Origin: JAXLRU01 sp046330935
GTDB lineage: Bacteria; Actinomycetota; Actinomycetes; Actinomycetales; Kineosporiaceae
DNA length: 64,000 nucleotides
Assembly (NCBI GenBank): GCA_046330935.1
Contig: JAXLRU010000008.1
Location: 62,001 to 126,000, forward strand
Reading direction: 5' to 3'
Under the pieces are notes generated by a model, which made no database searches, was not told the origin of the DNA, and saw only the letters and a program-made list of their open reading frames with translations. A program made the position numbers and the translations under genes. Positions 32,920-41,710 of this stretch are shown one piece after another. Within the stretch, counting starts at the first letter, position 1. The number at the start of each line of letters is the position of its first letter.

Positions 32920-34916
32920 GGCGCGGCGTCCACCTCTGCCTGCCCGGCCGACATCCGCGCGTACAAGCCTCCGGCCGCGAGCAGCTCGGCATGCGTCCCC
33001 TGCTCGACGACGGCGCCGCCGTCCATCACGAGGATCAGGTCGGCGTCGCGGATGGTGGACAGGCGGTGGGCGATGACGAAGCTGGTGCGCCCGTGCCGCA
33101 GCCGGGCCATCGCCCGCTGGATCAGCACCTCGGTGCGGGTGTCGACGGAGCTGGTCGCCTCGTCGAGGATGAGGATCGCGGGGTCGGCGAGGAAGGCACG
33201 CGCGATCGTCAGCAGCTGCCGCTCACCGGCGGAGATGTTGCCGGCGGCGTCGTCGAGCACCATGGCGTACCCGTCGGGCAGGGTCATCACCACGTGGTCG
33301 ACGTGCGCGGCCGCCGCGGCGGCACGCACGTCCTCGGGGGTGGCGCCCTCGCGCCCGAAGGCGATGTTGTCCTCGATCGTGCCCTTGAACAGCCAGGCGT
33401 CCTGCAGCACCATGCCGAACTCGCGGCGCAGCGCGTCGCGGGTCATGTCGCGCACGTCGACGCCGTCCAGCCGGATCGCGCCGCCCTGCACGTCGTAGAA
33501 GCGCATCAGCAGGTTGACCAGGGTGGTCTTGCCGGCGCCGGTGGGCCCGACGATCGCGATCGTCTGGCCCGGCCGCGCCGTCACCGTGAGGTCGGTGATG
33601 AGAGGACGCTCGGGCGTGTACGAGAAGCGCACGTGGTCGAACTCCACCAGCCCGCGCACGGGCTCGACGGGCGCGACGGCGGGCTGCGGGTCGGGGGACT
33701 CCTCGGGCTCGTCGAGCACCTGGAAGACGCGCTCGGCCGAGGCGGCCGCCGACTGGATGAGGTTGGCCAGCCCGGCCAGCTGGGTCAGCGGCATCGTGTA
33801 CGTGCGCGAGTACTGGATGAACGCCTGCACGGAGCCGAGGCTGAGCGAGCCGCTGGCCACCTGCAGCCCGCCGACGACGGCGACCGCCACGTAGTTGAGG
33901 TTGCCCACGACGTTCATCGCGGGCTGGATGATCCCCGACACGAACTGCGCCCGGAACCCGGCCTGGTAGACCCGCTCGTTGGCGTCGTCGAACTGGGCGC
34001 GGGCGGCGTCCTGGCGGCCGAAGAGCGTGACCACCTCGTGGCCGGAGTACGTCTCCTCGACGTGCCCGTTGAGGGTGCCCGTCCAACGCCACTGCGCGGC
34101 GAACTGCGGCTGGGAACGCTTCACGATGGCGCTGGTCAGGACCATCGACAGGGGGATCACCACGAGGGAGATCAGCGCCAGCAGCCACGACGTCCAGATC
34201 ATCATCGCGAGCACGCCGACCACCGTCAGCAGCGAGGTGATCATCTGGGTGAGGCTCTGCTGCAGCGAGGTGTTGATGTTCTCGACGTCGTTGGTGACGC
34301 GGCTGAGCAGGTCCCCGCGGGCCTTCGCGTCGAACGTGGACAGCGGCAGCCGGCCCAGCTTCTGGTCGACCTCGCTGCGCAGGCGGGACACGACGCGCTG
34401 GGTGACCCCGGCCATGAGCCACCCCTGCGCCCAGCCGGCCAGCGAGCTGACGACGTAGAGCAGCAGGGTGACGAGGATGACGGTGCGCAGGGCGCCCATG
34501 TCGACGCCACGGCCGGGCACGACGTTCATCGAGGCGACCATGTCGGCCATGCGGCCCTGGCCACGGTCGCGCATCGCCTGGACCGCCTGGTCGAGGCTGA
34601 CGCCCGAGGGCAGGCGCTTGCCCACGTAGCCCTCGACGATGATGTTGGTCGCATGCCCGAGCAGGCGGGGCCCGAGCACCGACAGCACGACGCTGACGAC
34701 GGCCAGGCCGAGCACGGCCGAGAGCACGAGCCGCTCGGGTCGCAGGCGCCCCACGAGCCGGCGCAGCGCGGCGCCCGGGTCGTCGGCCTTGTCGCCGGGC
34801 ACGCCCATGGGGCCGCCCATGAACCCGGGGCCGCCTCCGGGGCGGCGCATCGGCCCGCCGGGGCGGGGAACGGAGGCCCCCGGCGGGGGCCCTGCCTGGG
34901 TGGTGCGGGCGCTCAC
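32916..34916 (-). CDS. ABC exporter half with canonical ATPase site
   Basis: Half-transporter of 666 residues: a Gly/Pro-rich N-terminal extension (about 1-45), six membrane helices (about 60-370), then a nucleotide-binding domain. Walker A GPTGAGKTTL (about 450), signature ISAGERQL (a variant of LSGGQ), Walker B LILDEATSS with catalytic Glu, and H-loop VIAHRLS are present. It pairs with the neighbouring half encoded upstream; GTG overlaps that gene's TGA. Heterodimers of this kind (TM287/288, BmrCD) export drugs or lipids. The start is set by the GTGA overlap. Confidence 0.9.
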   Translation of the reverse strand: MSARTTQAGPPPGASVPRPGGPMRRPGGGPGFMGGPMGVPGDKADDPGAALRRLVGRLRPERLVLSAVLGLAVVSVVLSVLGPRLLGHATNIIVEGYVGKRLPSGVSLDQAVQAMRDRGQGRMADMVASMNVVPGRGVDMGALRTVILVTLLLYVVSSLAGWAQGWLMAGVTQRVVSRLRSEVDQKLGRLPLSTFDAKARGDLLSRVTNDVENINTSLQQSLTQMITSLLTVVGVLAMMIWTSWLLALISLVVIPLSMVLTSAIVKRSQPQFAAQWRWTGTLNGHVEETYSGHEVVTLFGRQDAARAQFDDANERVYQAGFRAQFVSGIIQPAMNVVGNLNYVAVAVVGGLQVASGSLSLGSVQAFIQYSRTYTMPLTQLAGLANLIQSAAASAERVFQVLDEPEESPDPQPAVAPVEPVRGLVEFDHVRFSYTPERPLITDLTVTARPGQTIAIVGPTGAGKTTLVNLLMRFYDVQGGAIRLDGVDVRDMTRDALRREFGMVLQDAWLFKGTIEDNIAFGREGATPEDVRAAAAAAHVDHVVMTLPDGYAMVLDDAAGNISAGERQLLTIARAFLADPAILILDEATSSVDTRTEVLIQRAMARLRHGRTSFVIAHRLSTIRDADLILVMDGGAVVEQGTHAELLAAGGLYARMSAGQAEVDAAP

Positions 34917-36762
34917 GCCGCCGCCTCCGCTCCGGTCTGCGATTCCACGATCTCGACGTAGGTGGGGCACGAGGCGAGAAGGTCCTCGTGGGTGCCCTGG
35001 CCGACCACGCGGCCGCCGTCGAGGACGACGATCCGGTCGGCGTCGCGGACGCTGCTGATCCGCTGCGCGATCACGATCACCGTGGCGCCCTGGGTGATAC
35101 CCGCGAGGCGTTGCCGCACCCGGGCCTCGGTGGACTGGTCCAGGGCCGAGAAGCAGTCGTCGAACAGGTAGACCCGGGGACGCCGCACGACGGCCCGGGC
35201 GATCGCGAGCCGCTGCCGCTGCCCGCCCGAGAGGTTGGCGCCGCCCTGCTCGATCATGGCGTCGAGCCCGCCCATGGCCTCGACGGCATCGCGGACGCTC
35301 GCCACCTCCAGGGCCTCCCAGAGCTCCTCGTCGGTCGCGTCGGCGCGGCCCACGCGCAGGTTCGCGGCGACGGAGCCGGCGAACAGGAAGGCCTTCTGCG
35401 GGACGACGCCGAGCGCGGCGCGCACGTCGGCGACCCGAGCCGTGGCGACGTCGACGCCGCCCAGGCGCACGCTGCCCTCGGTGACGTCGTACAGGCGCGG
35501 CAGCAGGTTCACCAGCGTGGTCTTGCCCGAGCCGGTGCCGCCGACGATCGCGGTGACGCTGCCCGCGGGCAGGTCGAGGTCGATCCCGCGCAGGACGGGC
35601 TCGGCGGCCCCGGGGTAGCCGAACGTCACGGCGTCGAGGCGGACGTCGAGCCCGCGGCCCCCTGCGACCGGCCCCGGGTCGGTGGGAAGCGAGCGGGGAG
35701 CGGCAGGGTCGCCCACGGCGGGCACGGTGTCGAGGACGGCTCGATCCGCTCGGCCGAGGCGGCGGCGCGGGGGATCATCACGGCCATCATCGTCGCCATC
35801 ATCACCGAGAACAGGATCTGCATGATGTAGCTGAGGAAGGCGGTGAGCTGGCCGATCTGCAGCTCGCCGCGGTCGACGAGCCCGGCGCCGAACCAGATGA
35901 TGCCCACGGAGCTGGCGTTGAACACGAGCATCAGCGACGGCATCATCAGCGCGAACAGGCGGTTGACCCGCAGCAGCGTGCCGGTGAGGTCGGCGTTGGC
36001 CACCTCGAAGCGGCGCTCCATCTCGCGGGTGCGCACGAAGGCCCGGACCACCCGGACGCCGGTGAGGCTGTCGCGCAGCGTCCCGTTGACGGCGTCGATC
36101 TTGTCCTGCACGACGCGGAACAGCGGGACGGCGCGGCCGAGGACCGAGAACACCACGACGACCATCGCGGGGATGATCACCAGCAGCAGGCCGGACAGGC
36201 GGACGTTCTCGCGCAGCGCCATGACGACGCCGCCGACCGCCGTGATCGGGGCCAGGATCATCATCGACAGGCCCATGACGACGAGCATCTGGACCTGCTG
36301 GACGTCGTTGGTGTTGCGGGTGATCAGCGACGGCGCCCCGAACCGGCCGACCTCGTGCAGCGAGAACCCTGCGGCGTGGTGGAACAGGCGGGCGCGGACG
36401 TCCTTGCCGAACCGAGCGGCGATCTTGGCGCTGAGGTAGACGGCCAGCACCGAGGCGGCCCCGATCACGACGGCGACGGCGAGCATGATCCCGCCGCGGC
36501 TGATCACGTAACCGGTGTCTCCGTTGAGCACGCCCGTGTCGATGATGTCGGCGTTGAGGCTGGGCAGCCACAGGTTGCCCAGGGCGGTGCCGAGCATGAG
36601 GACCACCACGACGGCGATCAGGGGCGACGACGGGCGCAGCATCGCGCGCATCAGGCGGATCACGAGACGCTCCAGACTCCACGGCGTCGCCTCGGGCGGG
36701 GCCCGGACGGCGCGGATCGGCGGCCGAGGTGGCGGCCGGGGGGCGCGCACACCTCGGGACAC
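34913..36762 (-). pseudogene. ABC exporter half with degenerate ATPase site, split by a frameshift
   Basis: The membrane domain (six helices) is read from 36762 to about 35740 and ends AASAERIE; the nucleotide-binding domain continues in another frame from 35737 (VLDTVPAVGD) to 34913. One base is missing at 35737-35740, where GAGCC stands for an expected GAGGCC. Repaired, the protein would have 616 residues. Walker A is GGTGSGKTTL and the signature LSGGQRQR is normal, but Walker B reads LFDDCFS, with Asp instead of catalytic Glu, and the H-loop is IAQRIS, with Gln instead of His. These are the marks of the degenerate half of TM287-type exporters. It could be a sequencing error or a real recent mutation. 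Confidence 0.85.
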
Positions 36763-36801
36763 GCTAGCCGTCGCGTCGGGCGCGGGCCCAGCGAGTATCG
36801 G

Positions 36802-37656
36802 TCAGCCGCCGGCGTCCTCGCTCGGCCGCCGCACGTTGCCCTCGTGGGGGGCCGTCTCGTGGTGCTGCAACCCGCCCAGCCGCATCAGGGGACCCACGAG
36901 CCGGTCGTAGACCCAGGGCGCGGCGGTGAACCCGAGCCGCATCAGCGGGTTGCCGGGCCCCGCACCGCGCTCGCCCCGCCCGCCCTCGGCGGCCTGCAGC
37001 ACCCGCACCGCCACGTGCTCAGGGGAGGTCACAGGCCACGGCGGGCGACCCTGCCGCCCGCCGAACGCAGCGGCCAGACCGTAGATGGGGGTGTCCGTGG
37101 CACCCGGGTCCACCAGGGCGATCCTGATCCCGGGATGGGCGCGGTTCTCCTGCTGCAGGCACCGCACCAGCCCGCGCACGGCCCACTTGCCGGTCACGTA
37201 GGCACTCATGTAGGGCACGGTGACCTGCCCGAGGACCGACCCGACGACGACGAGCGTGCCGCGGGGGGCGACGTCACCGAACGCGGCGAGCGCCGCCCGC
37301 GCCACGACGGCCGTCCCGTGCACGGACGTGTCGACCGCCCGCTCCCAGATGTCGCGGGGCACCTGCGGGAGCGTCCCGTAGGCGACGACGGCGACGGAGT
37401 GGACGACGACGTCGACCGGCCCGTAGCGGGCGGCGGCCTCGAAGGCCGAGGCGACCGCGGCCTCGTCGAGCACGTCGCCGACGACGACGCTGGCGCGCCC
37501 CCCGGCGGCCTCGCACTCCTTCGCGACGTCACCGAGGCGTCCGCGGGAGCGGGCGAACAGCACCAGCGAGGCACCCTGGCCGGCGTAGGCCAGGGCCGTG
37601 GCCCTGCCGATGCCCGAACTCGCCCCGATCACGACCACGACTCCCGCACCTGTCAT
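36802..37656 (-). CDS. Short-chain dehydrogenase/reductase
   Basis: NAD(P)-dependent oxidoreductase of 284 residues. The cofactor motif VIGASSGIGRATALA is at residues about 8-22, the active site has VVGSVLG (Ser, about 133) and YMSAYVTGKW (Tyr-x3-Lys, about 146-154), and VDPGATDTP follows. The C-terminal ~50 residues (LMRLGFTAAPWVYDRLVG) are amphipathic and may attach to membrane. The substrate is unknown. It sits 38 bases after the GerMN lipoprotein stop and 39 bases before the ABC exporter gene, all on the same strand. Confidence 0.88.
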   Translation of the reverse strand: MTGAGVVVVIGASSGIGRATALAYAGQGASLVLFARSRGRLGDVAKECEAAGGRASVVVGDVLDEAAVASAFEAAARYGPVDVVVHSVAVVAYGTLPQVPRDIWERAVDTSVHGTAVVARAALAAFGDVAPRGTLVVVGSVLGQVTVPYMSAYVTGKWAVRGLVRCLQQENRAHPGIRIALVDPGATDTPIYGLAAAFGGRQGRPPWPVTSPEHVAVRVLQAAEGGRGERGAGPGNPLMRLGFTAAPWVYDRLVGPLMRLGGLQHHETAPHEGNVRRPSEDAGG

Positions 37657-37694
37657 GCGCGGGAGATACCCGGTGGGGTGCCGCGGCGAACCCG

Positions 37695-38342
37695 TCACGA
37701 GGTCCCGGACGCCCGCGGGGACGACGTCGTGGGCCGGGGCGCGAGCAGGGCGGTGTAGTCGGCGCGGGTGACCGGCCGCGACACCAGGCGACCGTCCGGC
37801 AGCGGCACGTCCACCGGGGCGCCGGCCCGGACCACCTGCACCCGCTGGACCTCGGGCACCGACGTCAGCGACAGCACCAGCTGCGCCAGGGCCAGCGGCC
37901 AGCGTTCGGCCTGCCCACCGGGGGTGGCGCCGTCGGCCGGAGGGAGCAGGTCCACGCGCGCGAGGCCGCCGTCGAGCCCGTCCAGGCGCAGGCCGAGGCC
38001 AGGGGGCAGCGCGGAGGTGAGGCCGGCCTCGCGTTCGAGGCCGCCAGGGCCCTGTTGCAGCGCGGCCAGGACGGCGGTGGCGCGCGCGGCGGGGTCGCCC
38101 GGCTCGATCCGGCGCGGCCGCAGGACGACCCGCCCCGTCCTGTCGAGCAGAGCGACCCGGCCCCGGGCGGAGGCGGCGGGCGAGGTGGGGTCGGCAGGGG
38201 AGCGCGTGGAGAGCAGCCCGAACGGCACCGACTCGGCGGGGACCGGACGGCTCGTCCCCGGGCCGGGGACGCCGCACCCGGCGGCGAGCACCGCGACGGC
38301 GGCGAGGGCCAGCGCGCCGGACGGGCGACCGCGGGTGGTCAC
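37695..38342 (-). CDS. GerMN-domain lipoprotein
   Basis: Lipoprotein of 215 residues. The lipobox LAAGC places the modified Cys at about residue 24 after a short signal sequence. A GerMN domain follows (about 95-190; ARATAVLAALQQGP and LALAQLVLSLTSVPEVQRVQV). Actinobacterial LpqB, linked to the MtrAB two-component system, starts with a GerMN domain but also has a beta-propeller, absent here. GTG overlaps the histidine kinase stop (GTGA), so it is probably an accessory sensor or modulator of that kinase. Confidence 0.86.
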   Translation of the reverse strand: MTTRGRPSGALALAAVAVLAAGCGVPGPGTSRPVPAESVPFGLLSTRSPADPTSPAASARGRVALLDRTGRVVLRPRRIEPGDPAARATAVLAALQQGPGGLEREAGLTSALPPGLGLRLDGLDGGLARVDLLPPADGATPGGQAERWPLALAQLVLSLTSVPEVQRVQVVRAGAPVDVPLPDGRLVSRPVTRADYTALLAPRPTTSSPRASGTS

Positions 38343-39709
38343 GACGCCTCCTCGACGGTGGGCAGGCGGACGACGAAGCGGGCCCCGCCGCCGGGGGAGT
38401 CCGTGCACCACGTGGTGCCGCCGTGCTGCTCGACGGCCTCCCGCACGAGGCTCAGCCCGAGCCCGGTGCCCGCGGTCGACCCGCGGGAGGCGGGCCCGCG
38501 GGCGAAGCGCGAGAAGATGCGCTCCCGTTCGGTCTCGGCGACACCGGGGCCCGCGTCGTCGACCCTCAGCTCGGCCCACCCGCCGACGTCCTCGACCTCC
38601 ACTGCCGTCGCGCCGCCGCCGTAGCGGTCGGCGTTTTCCAGGAGGTTCTCCACGACCCGCTCCAGGTGCCGGCGGTCGACGAGCACCGTGGGCCGCGAGG
38701 AGCCGACCACCCCCACCGCCGGCCGGGACGGCGCGCGGTCGAGGACGTGCCCGACGAGCGTCGCGAGGTCGGTGGGGACGGTGTGCGGCGTCGCCCCCTG
38801 GTCGCGTTCGGCGTCGAGCCGGGCGAGGGCCAGCAGGTCGTCGAGGGTGCGCCGGAACCGGTCGAGTTCGGCGCGGACGAGGTCGAGGGCCTTGCGCGAG
38901 CGCTCGGGCAGCTCCTCGCGCCGGCGTTCGAGCAGGTCGACCCCGGCGACCAGCGTGGTCAGGGGGGAGCGCAGCTCGTGGCTGACGTCGGCGGTGAACC
39001 GGGCCTCCCGCTGCAGGCGCGCGGAGACGGCGTCGGCCATGGTGTTGAACGCGGCGACGATGGCGATCAGGTCGGGGTCGTCGGTCCGTGCGAGCCGGGT
39101 GTCGAGCCGCCCCGCAGCGATGCCGGCGGCGGCCGCGGCGACGTCGTCCAGGGGTTGCAGGACGCGGCGGGCCACGATCCGCCCGACGGCGGCCGCCGCG
39201 GCCGCGGTGAGCACCGCGCCGACGGCGAGTACGCGCCGCAGCTGGCGCAACGTCCGGTCGAGCTCGGTGACGGCCGAGACCTCGTAATAGCGGGCGCCCG
39301 CCTCGGGCAGGGGCGTGCCGACGACGACGAGGGGACCGTCGGGGCCGCGCCACCAGGCGAGCATCGCGCGGCCGGAGGCGGTCGCGGCGGTGGCCTCCGG
39401 CGGCAGGTCGCCCGAGGCGTCGGTGAGGTCGGTGCCGTACCAGGCGCCGTCGACCTCCAGCAGCGCCCGCGCACCCGTGCGGGGGACGACGTCGGCGACG
39501 ACGTCGCGCGGGGCGGCGCGGGCCACGAGCCGGTCGCGCACGAAGCTCGCGTCCGCGAAGGCCTGGCGCAGCGCCGAGGCCTCCCGCTGGTGCACCAGGT
39601 AGGAGCGGCTGAGCAGGTAGGTGGACGCCGCGAGGACGGCCGCGACGATCACCGCGCCCGCGCCGAAAGCGAGCGCGGCCCGCCACCGCAGGCCCGGTCG
39701 GGAGATCAC
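38339..39709 (-). CDS. Sensor histidine kinase
   Basis: Membrane kinase of 456 residues with two helices (about 10-35 and 160-180) around a ~125-residue extracytoplasmic sensor, a HAMP segment (VARRVLQPLDDV onward, about 185-235), a dimerisation domain with SHELRSPLT (His about 243) and an ATPase domain with NLLENADRYGG, DAGPGV and GTGLGLSLV. All catalytic boxes are present. It follows the response regulator by 22 bases and is coupled to a GerMN lipoprotein. The signal is unknown. Confidence 0.92.
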   Translation of the reverse strand: MISRPGLRWRAALAFGAGAVIVAAVLAASTYLLSRSYLVHQREASALRQAFADASFVRDRLVARAAPRDVVADVVPRTGARALLEVDGAWYGTDLTDASGDLPPEATAATASGRAMLAWWRGPDGPLVVVGTPLPEAGARYYEVSAVTELDRTLRQLRRVLAVGAVLTAAAAAAVGRIVARRVLQPLDDVAAAAAGIAAGRLDTRLARTDDPDLIAIVAAFNTMADAVSARLQREARFTADVSHELRSPLTTLVAGVDLLERRREELPERSRKALDLVRAELDRFRRTLDDLLALARLDAERDQGATPHTVPTDLATLVGHVLDRAPSRPAVGVVGSSRPTVLVDRRHLERVVENLLENADRYGGGATAVEVEDVGGWAELRVDDAGPGVAETERERIFSRFARGPASRGSTAGTGLGLSLVREAVEQHGGTTWCTDSPGGGARFVVRLPTVEEAS

Positions 39710-39731
39710 CGCGAGCGCCCCGGCCGCGGCG

Positions 39732-40439
39732 TCACCGCAGGTCCAGCCGGTACCCGAGGCCGCGGACCGTGGTGATCACCCGAGGGTCGCCGGGATCGGT
39801 CTCGATCTTGGTGCGTAACCGGCGGATGTGGACGTCGACGATCCGCTCGTCGCCGAAGAAGCCGTGGTCCCAGACGCGTTCCAGGAGCGCCTGCCGGCTG
39901 AGCACCCGGCCGGGCGAGGCGGCGAGCTCGCACAGCACCCGGAACTCGGTGAGGGTCAGGTGGACCTCCTGCCCGCCCTTGCGCACCTGGCCGGCGTCGG
40001 GCAGGAGGGCGAGGTCGGCCGAGGCGTCGAGCACGACCCGCCGGCCCGGGGCGTCCGACTCCGCGTCGGGGCCGTGCCCGCCCTGGGCACGGCGGCGCAG
40101 GGCCCGCAGGCGTGCGGCCACCACGGTGACGTCGAACGGCTTGGTCACGTAGTCGTCGGCCCCGGCCTCGAGGGCGGCGACGATGTCGTAGGCGTCACTG
40201 CGGGCGCTGACCACCACGATCGGCGCGGCGTGGGTGCGCCGCACCCGGTGCACGAACGTCAGGCCGTCCATGCCGCCGAGCATGAGGTCCACGAGCATCA
40301 CTGCGGGATCGCCCTCGGGCACCCACGCCAGGGCGTCCTCGGCGCGGGCGAACTCCACCACGTCGTAGCCCTCGTCCTCCAGGGCCAGGCGCAGGAGGGT
40401 GCGGATCCCGTCGTCGTCCTCCAGCAGCATCAGGCGCAC
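39732..40439 (-). CDS. OmpR-family response regulator
   Basis: DNA-binding response regulator of 235 residues. The receiver has an acidic pair in LLEDDDG, the phosphorylated Asp in MLVDLMLGGMDG (about 50), and the conserved Lys in YVTKPFD (about 99). The winged helix has LTLTEFRVLCELA and VDVHIRRLRTKIE near the C-terminus, ending GLGYRLD. I start at the GTG at 40439 because receiver homology begins at once; the open frame further upstream is not typical. It is first in a minus-strand run that includes its kinase. Confidence 0.92.
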   Translation of the reverse strand: MRLMLLEDDDGIRTLLRLALEDEGYDVVEFARAEDALAWVPEGDPAVMLVDLMLGGMDGLTFVHRVRRTHAAPIVVVSARSDAYDIVAALEAGADDYVTKPFDVTVVAARLRALRRRAQGGHGPDAESDAPGRRVVLDASADLALLPDAGQVRKGGQEVHLTLTEFRVLCELAASPGRVLSRQALLERVWDHGFFGDERIVDVHIRRLRTKIETDPGDPRVITTVRGLGYRLDLR

Positions 40440-40603
40440 GGCCGCCCATGCTGCCACCGCTGTCGCACCCCCGCGCCCGAGCACGGCCCCCCGGCCGGCA
40501 ACCGTCACGAGACCGCAAAGTGCTCGGCGTCGTCGCCGCAACGGCCGCGCGGGAGGGTCGGAGGATCAGGCTGTCGCCCACCCGAGCGCTGGAGGTGATC
40601 CCC

Positions 40604-40903
40604 GTGACGACGTCGGGTGCCGCCGGGGACGCGCCGCCCGAGGAGGGGCGCGAGCTGACGCCGGCGCAGGTCCGACGGGCGCTGGCGACCGCGGCGGGCG
40701 GCGTCGTCGTGGTGGATCTCTCGCGCGTGCCCAGCCCTTCGTCGGTCACCGTCGAGGCGCTGCTGGAGGCCCAGCGCGCGTGCGGGGACCGTGGCCTGAG
40801 GCTGGAGCTGCACGGGCTGTCCCGCCAGGGCCGCCGCCTGTTCCGTGACGCCGGGCTGGCGGCGGTGTTCGACCTGCAGGCCCCCCGCCAGGGGCGTGCC
40901 TGA
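40604..40903 (+). CDS. STAS domain protein (anti-sigma antagonist-like)
   Basis: Protein of 99 residues. A perfect GGAGGTGA ribosome site at 40591-40598 fixes the GTG at 40604. VVVVDLSRVPSPSSVTVEALLEAQRAC (blocks at about 34-60) has the STAS beta-strand followed by the serine-bearing loop, where anti-sigma antagonists are phosphorylated; LRLELHGLSRQGRRLF is the next helix. No anti-sigma kinase or sigma-B gene lies nearby, so the partner is unknown. It is divergent from the response regulator gene. Confidence 0.7.
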   Translation: MTTSGAAGDAPPEEGRELTPAQVRRALATAAGGVVVVDLSRVPSPSSVTVEALLEAQRACGDRGLRLELHGLSRQGRRLFRDAGLAAVFDLQAPRQGRA

Positions 40904-40940
40904 GCCCGCCTGACGCCCGTCATCCGATCGCAAACGTTCG

Positions 40941-40964
40941 GTCGTGGTCGTCGCAAACCACGAC
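40941..40964. promoter_or_regulatory. Inverted repeat between the STAS gene and the next gene
   Basis: GTCGTGGT (40941-40948) and ACCACGAC (40957-40964) are exact reverse complements 8 bases apart, just before the start of the next gene. TCGCAAAC also occurs twice as a direct repeat around it. This could be a terminator of the STAS gene or an operator. Confidence 0.5.
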
Positions 40965-40971
40965 GGTCAGG

Positions 40972-41388
40972 GTGTCCGTCGTGGCAGACACCGACGACCT
41001 GCAGGCGCGAGCCGGCGGGCGCCCCACGGCACGGCCGACCCCTGCGGCTCTCGTGCCCGTGCGCGTGCGCTTCGATCCCTCCGCCCCACCCGGCGGCGAC
41101 GGGGGGAACGCAGGTGGTTGGTGGTGGCGCGGCGGGACGGACCCGGAACGTCCCGCCGCGCCGGGCCTGACCCTCAGCGGCCCGGACGACGGCGGCGAGG
41201 TGCTGCTGTGGCCGGACGGCTCGTTCGCCGTCGAGTGGGAAGAGACGGCCCCGGAACCCGTCGTCCTGCGCGGCCGTCGGCGTCCCCGTCCGTTGCGCCG
41301 GGGCGGGTGCGGGCACCGCGTGATCGACCGGCTGTGGCCCGACGAGAGCCTGGTGGTGTGGTTGGGGTCGGGTTGGCGTGTCGCATGA
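40972..41388 (+). CDS. Hypothetical protein upstream of whiB-family gene
   Basis: Predicted protein of 138 residues with no recognised family (a GTG at 40981 is an alternative start). It has an Ala/Arg-rich opening, then GGWWWRGGTDPE and GEVLLWPDGSFAVEWEETAPEP, which suggest a small beta-rich domain, and a basic segment near 100-115. The end overlaps the start of the WhiB-family gene by 11 bases, so the two are probably co-expressed. Codon use is typical of the genome, but function is unknown. Confidence 0.55.
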   Translation: MSVVADTDDLQARAGGRPTARPTPAALVPVRVRFDPSAPPGGDGGNAGGWWWRGGTDPERPAAPGLTLSGPDDGGEVLLWPDGSFAVEWEETAPEPVVLRGRRRPRPLRRGGCGHRVIDRLWPDESLVVWLGSGWRVA

Positions 41389-41710
41389 CGTGGGCACCCG
41401 GGCCGCAGTGGTGCGACCGGATCCGACCGGCCCGGCGGCTTGGGCGGGGCGTGCCCTGTGCGCGCAGGCCGACGCCACCCTGTTCTTCGGCGACGCCTCC
41501 ACCTGGCAGCGTGCGCGCAGGATCTGCCACGACTGCCCGGTGCGGCTGCCCTGCCTGGCGGAGGCGCTCGACGCGCGGATCGATCACGGGGTGTGGGGCG
41601 GGTTGACCGAGCGCGAACGCCGCGCCCTCCTGCGTGCCCGGCCGGGCGTGCGGTCGTGGCGCCGGCTGCTCGTGACCGCGAGGCCGGGCTCAGAGCACGA
41701 CGACGCGTGA
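41378..41710 (+). CDS. WhiB-family iron-sulfur transcription factor
   Basis: Actinobacteria-specific regulator of 110 residues. Four Cys (ALCAQ, then ICHDCPVRLPC with C-x2-C-x5-C) bind a 4Fe-4S cluster, and GVWGGLTERERR is the following turn and basic region that contacts sigma factor and DNA. Wbl proteins control development, redox response or resistance. The GTG start lies inside the upstream gene; GTG at 41390 is possible. The 3' end overlaps the L,D-transpeptidase gene by 21 bases on the other strand. Confidence 0.9.
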   Translation: MSHDVGTRAAVVRPDPTGPAAWAGRALCAQADATLFFGDASTWQRARRICHDCPVRLPCLAEALDARIDHGVWGGLTERERRALLRARPGVRSWRRLLVTARPGSEHDDA

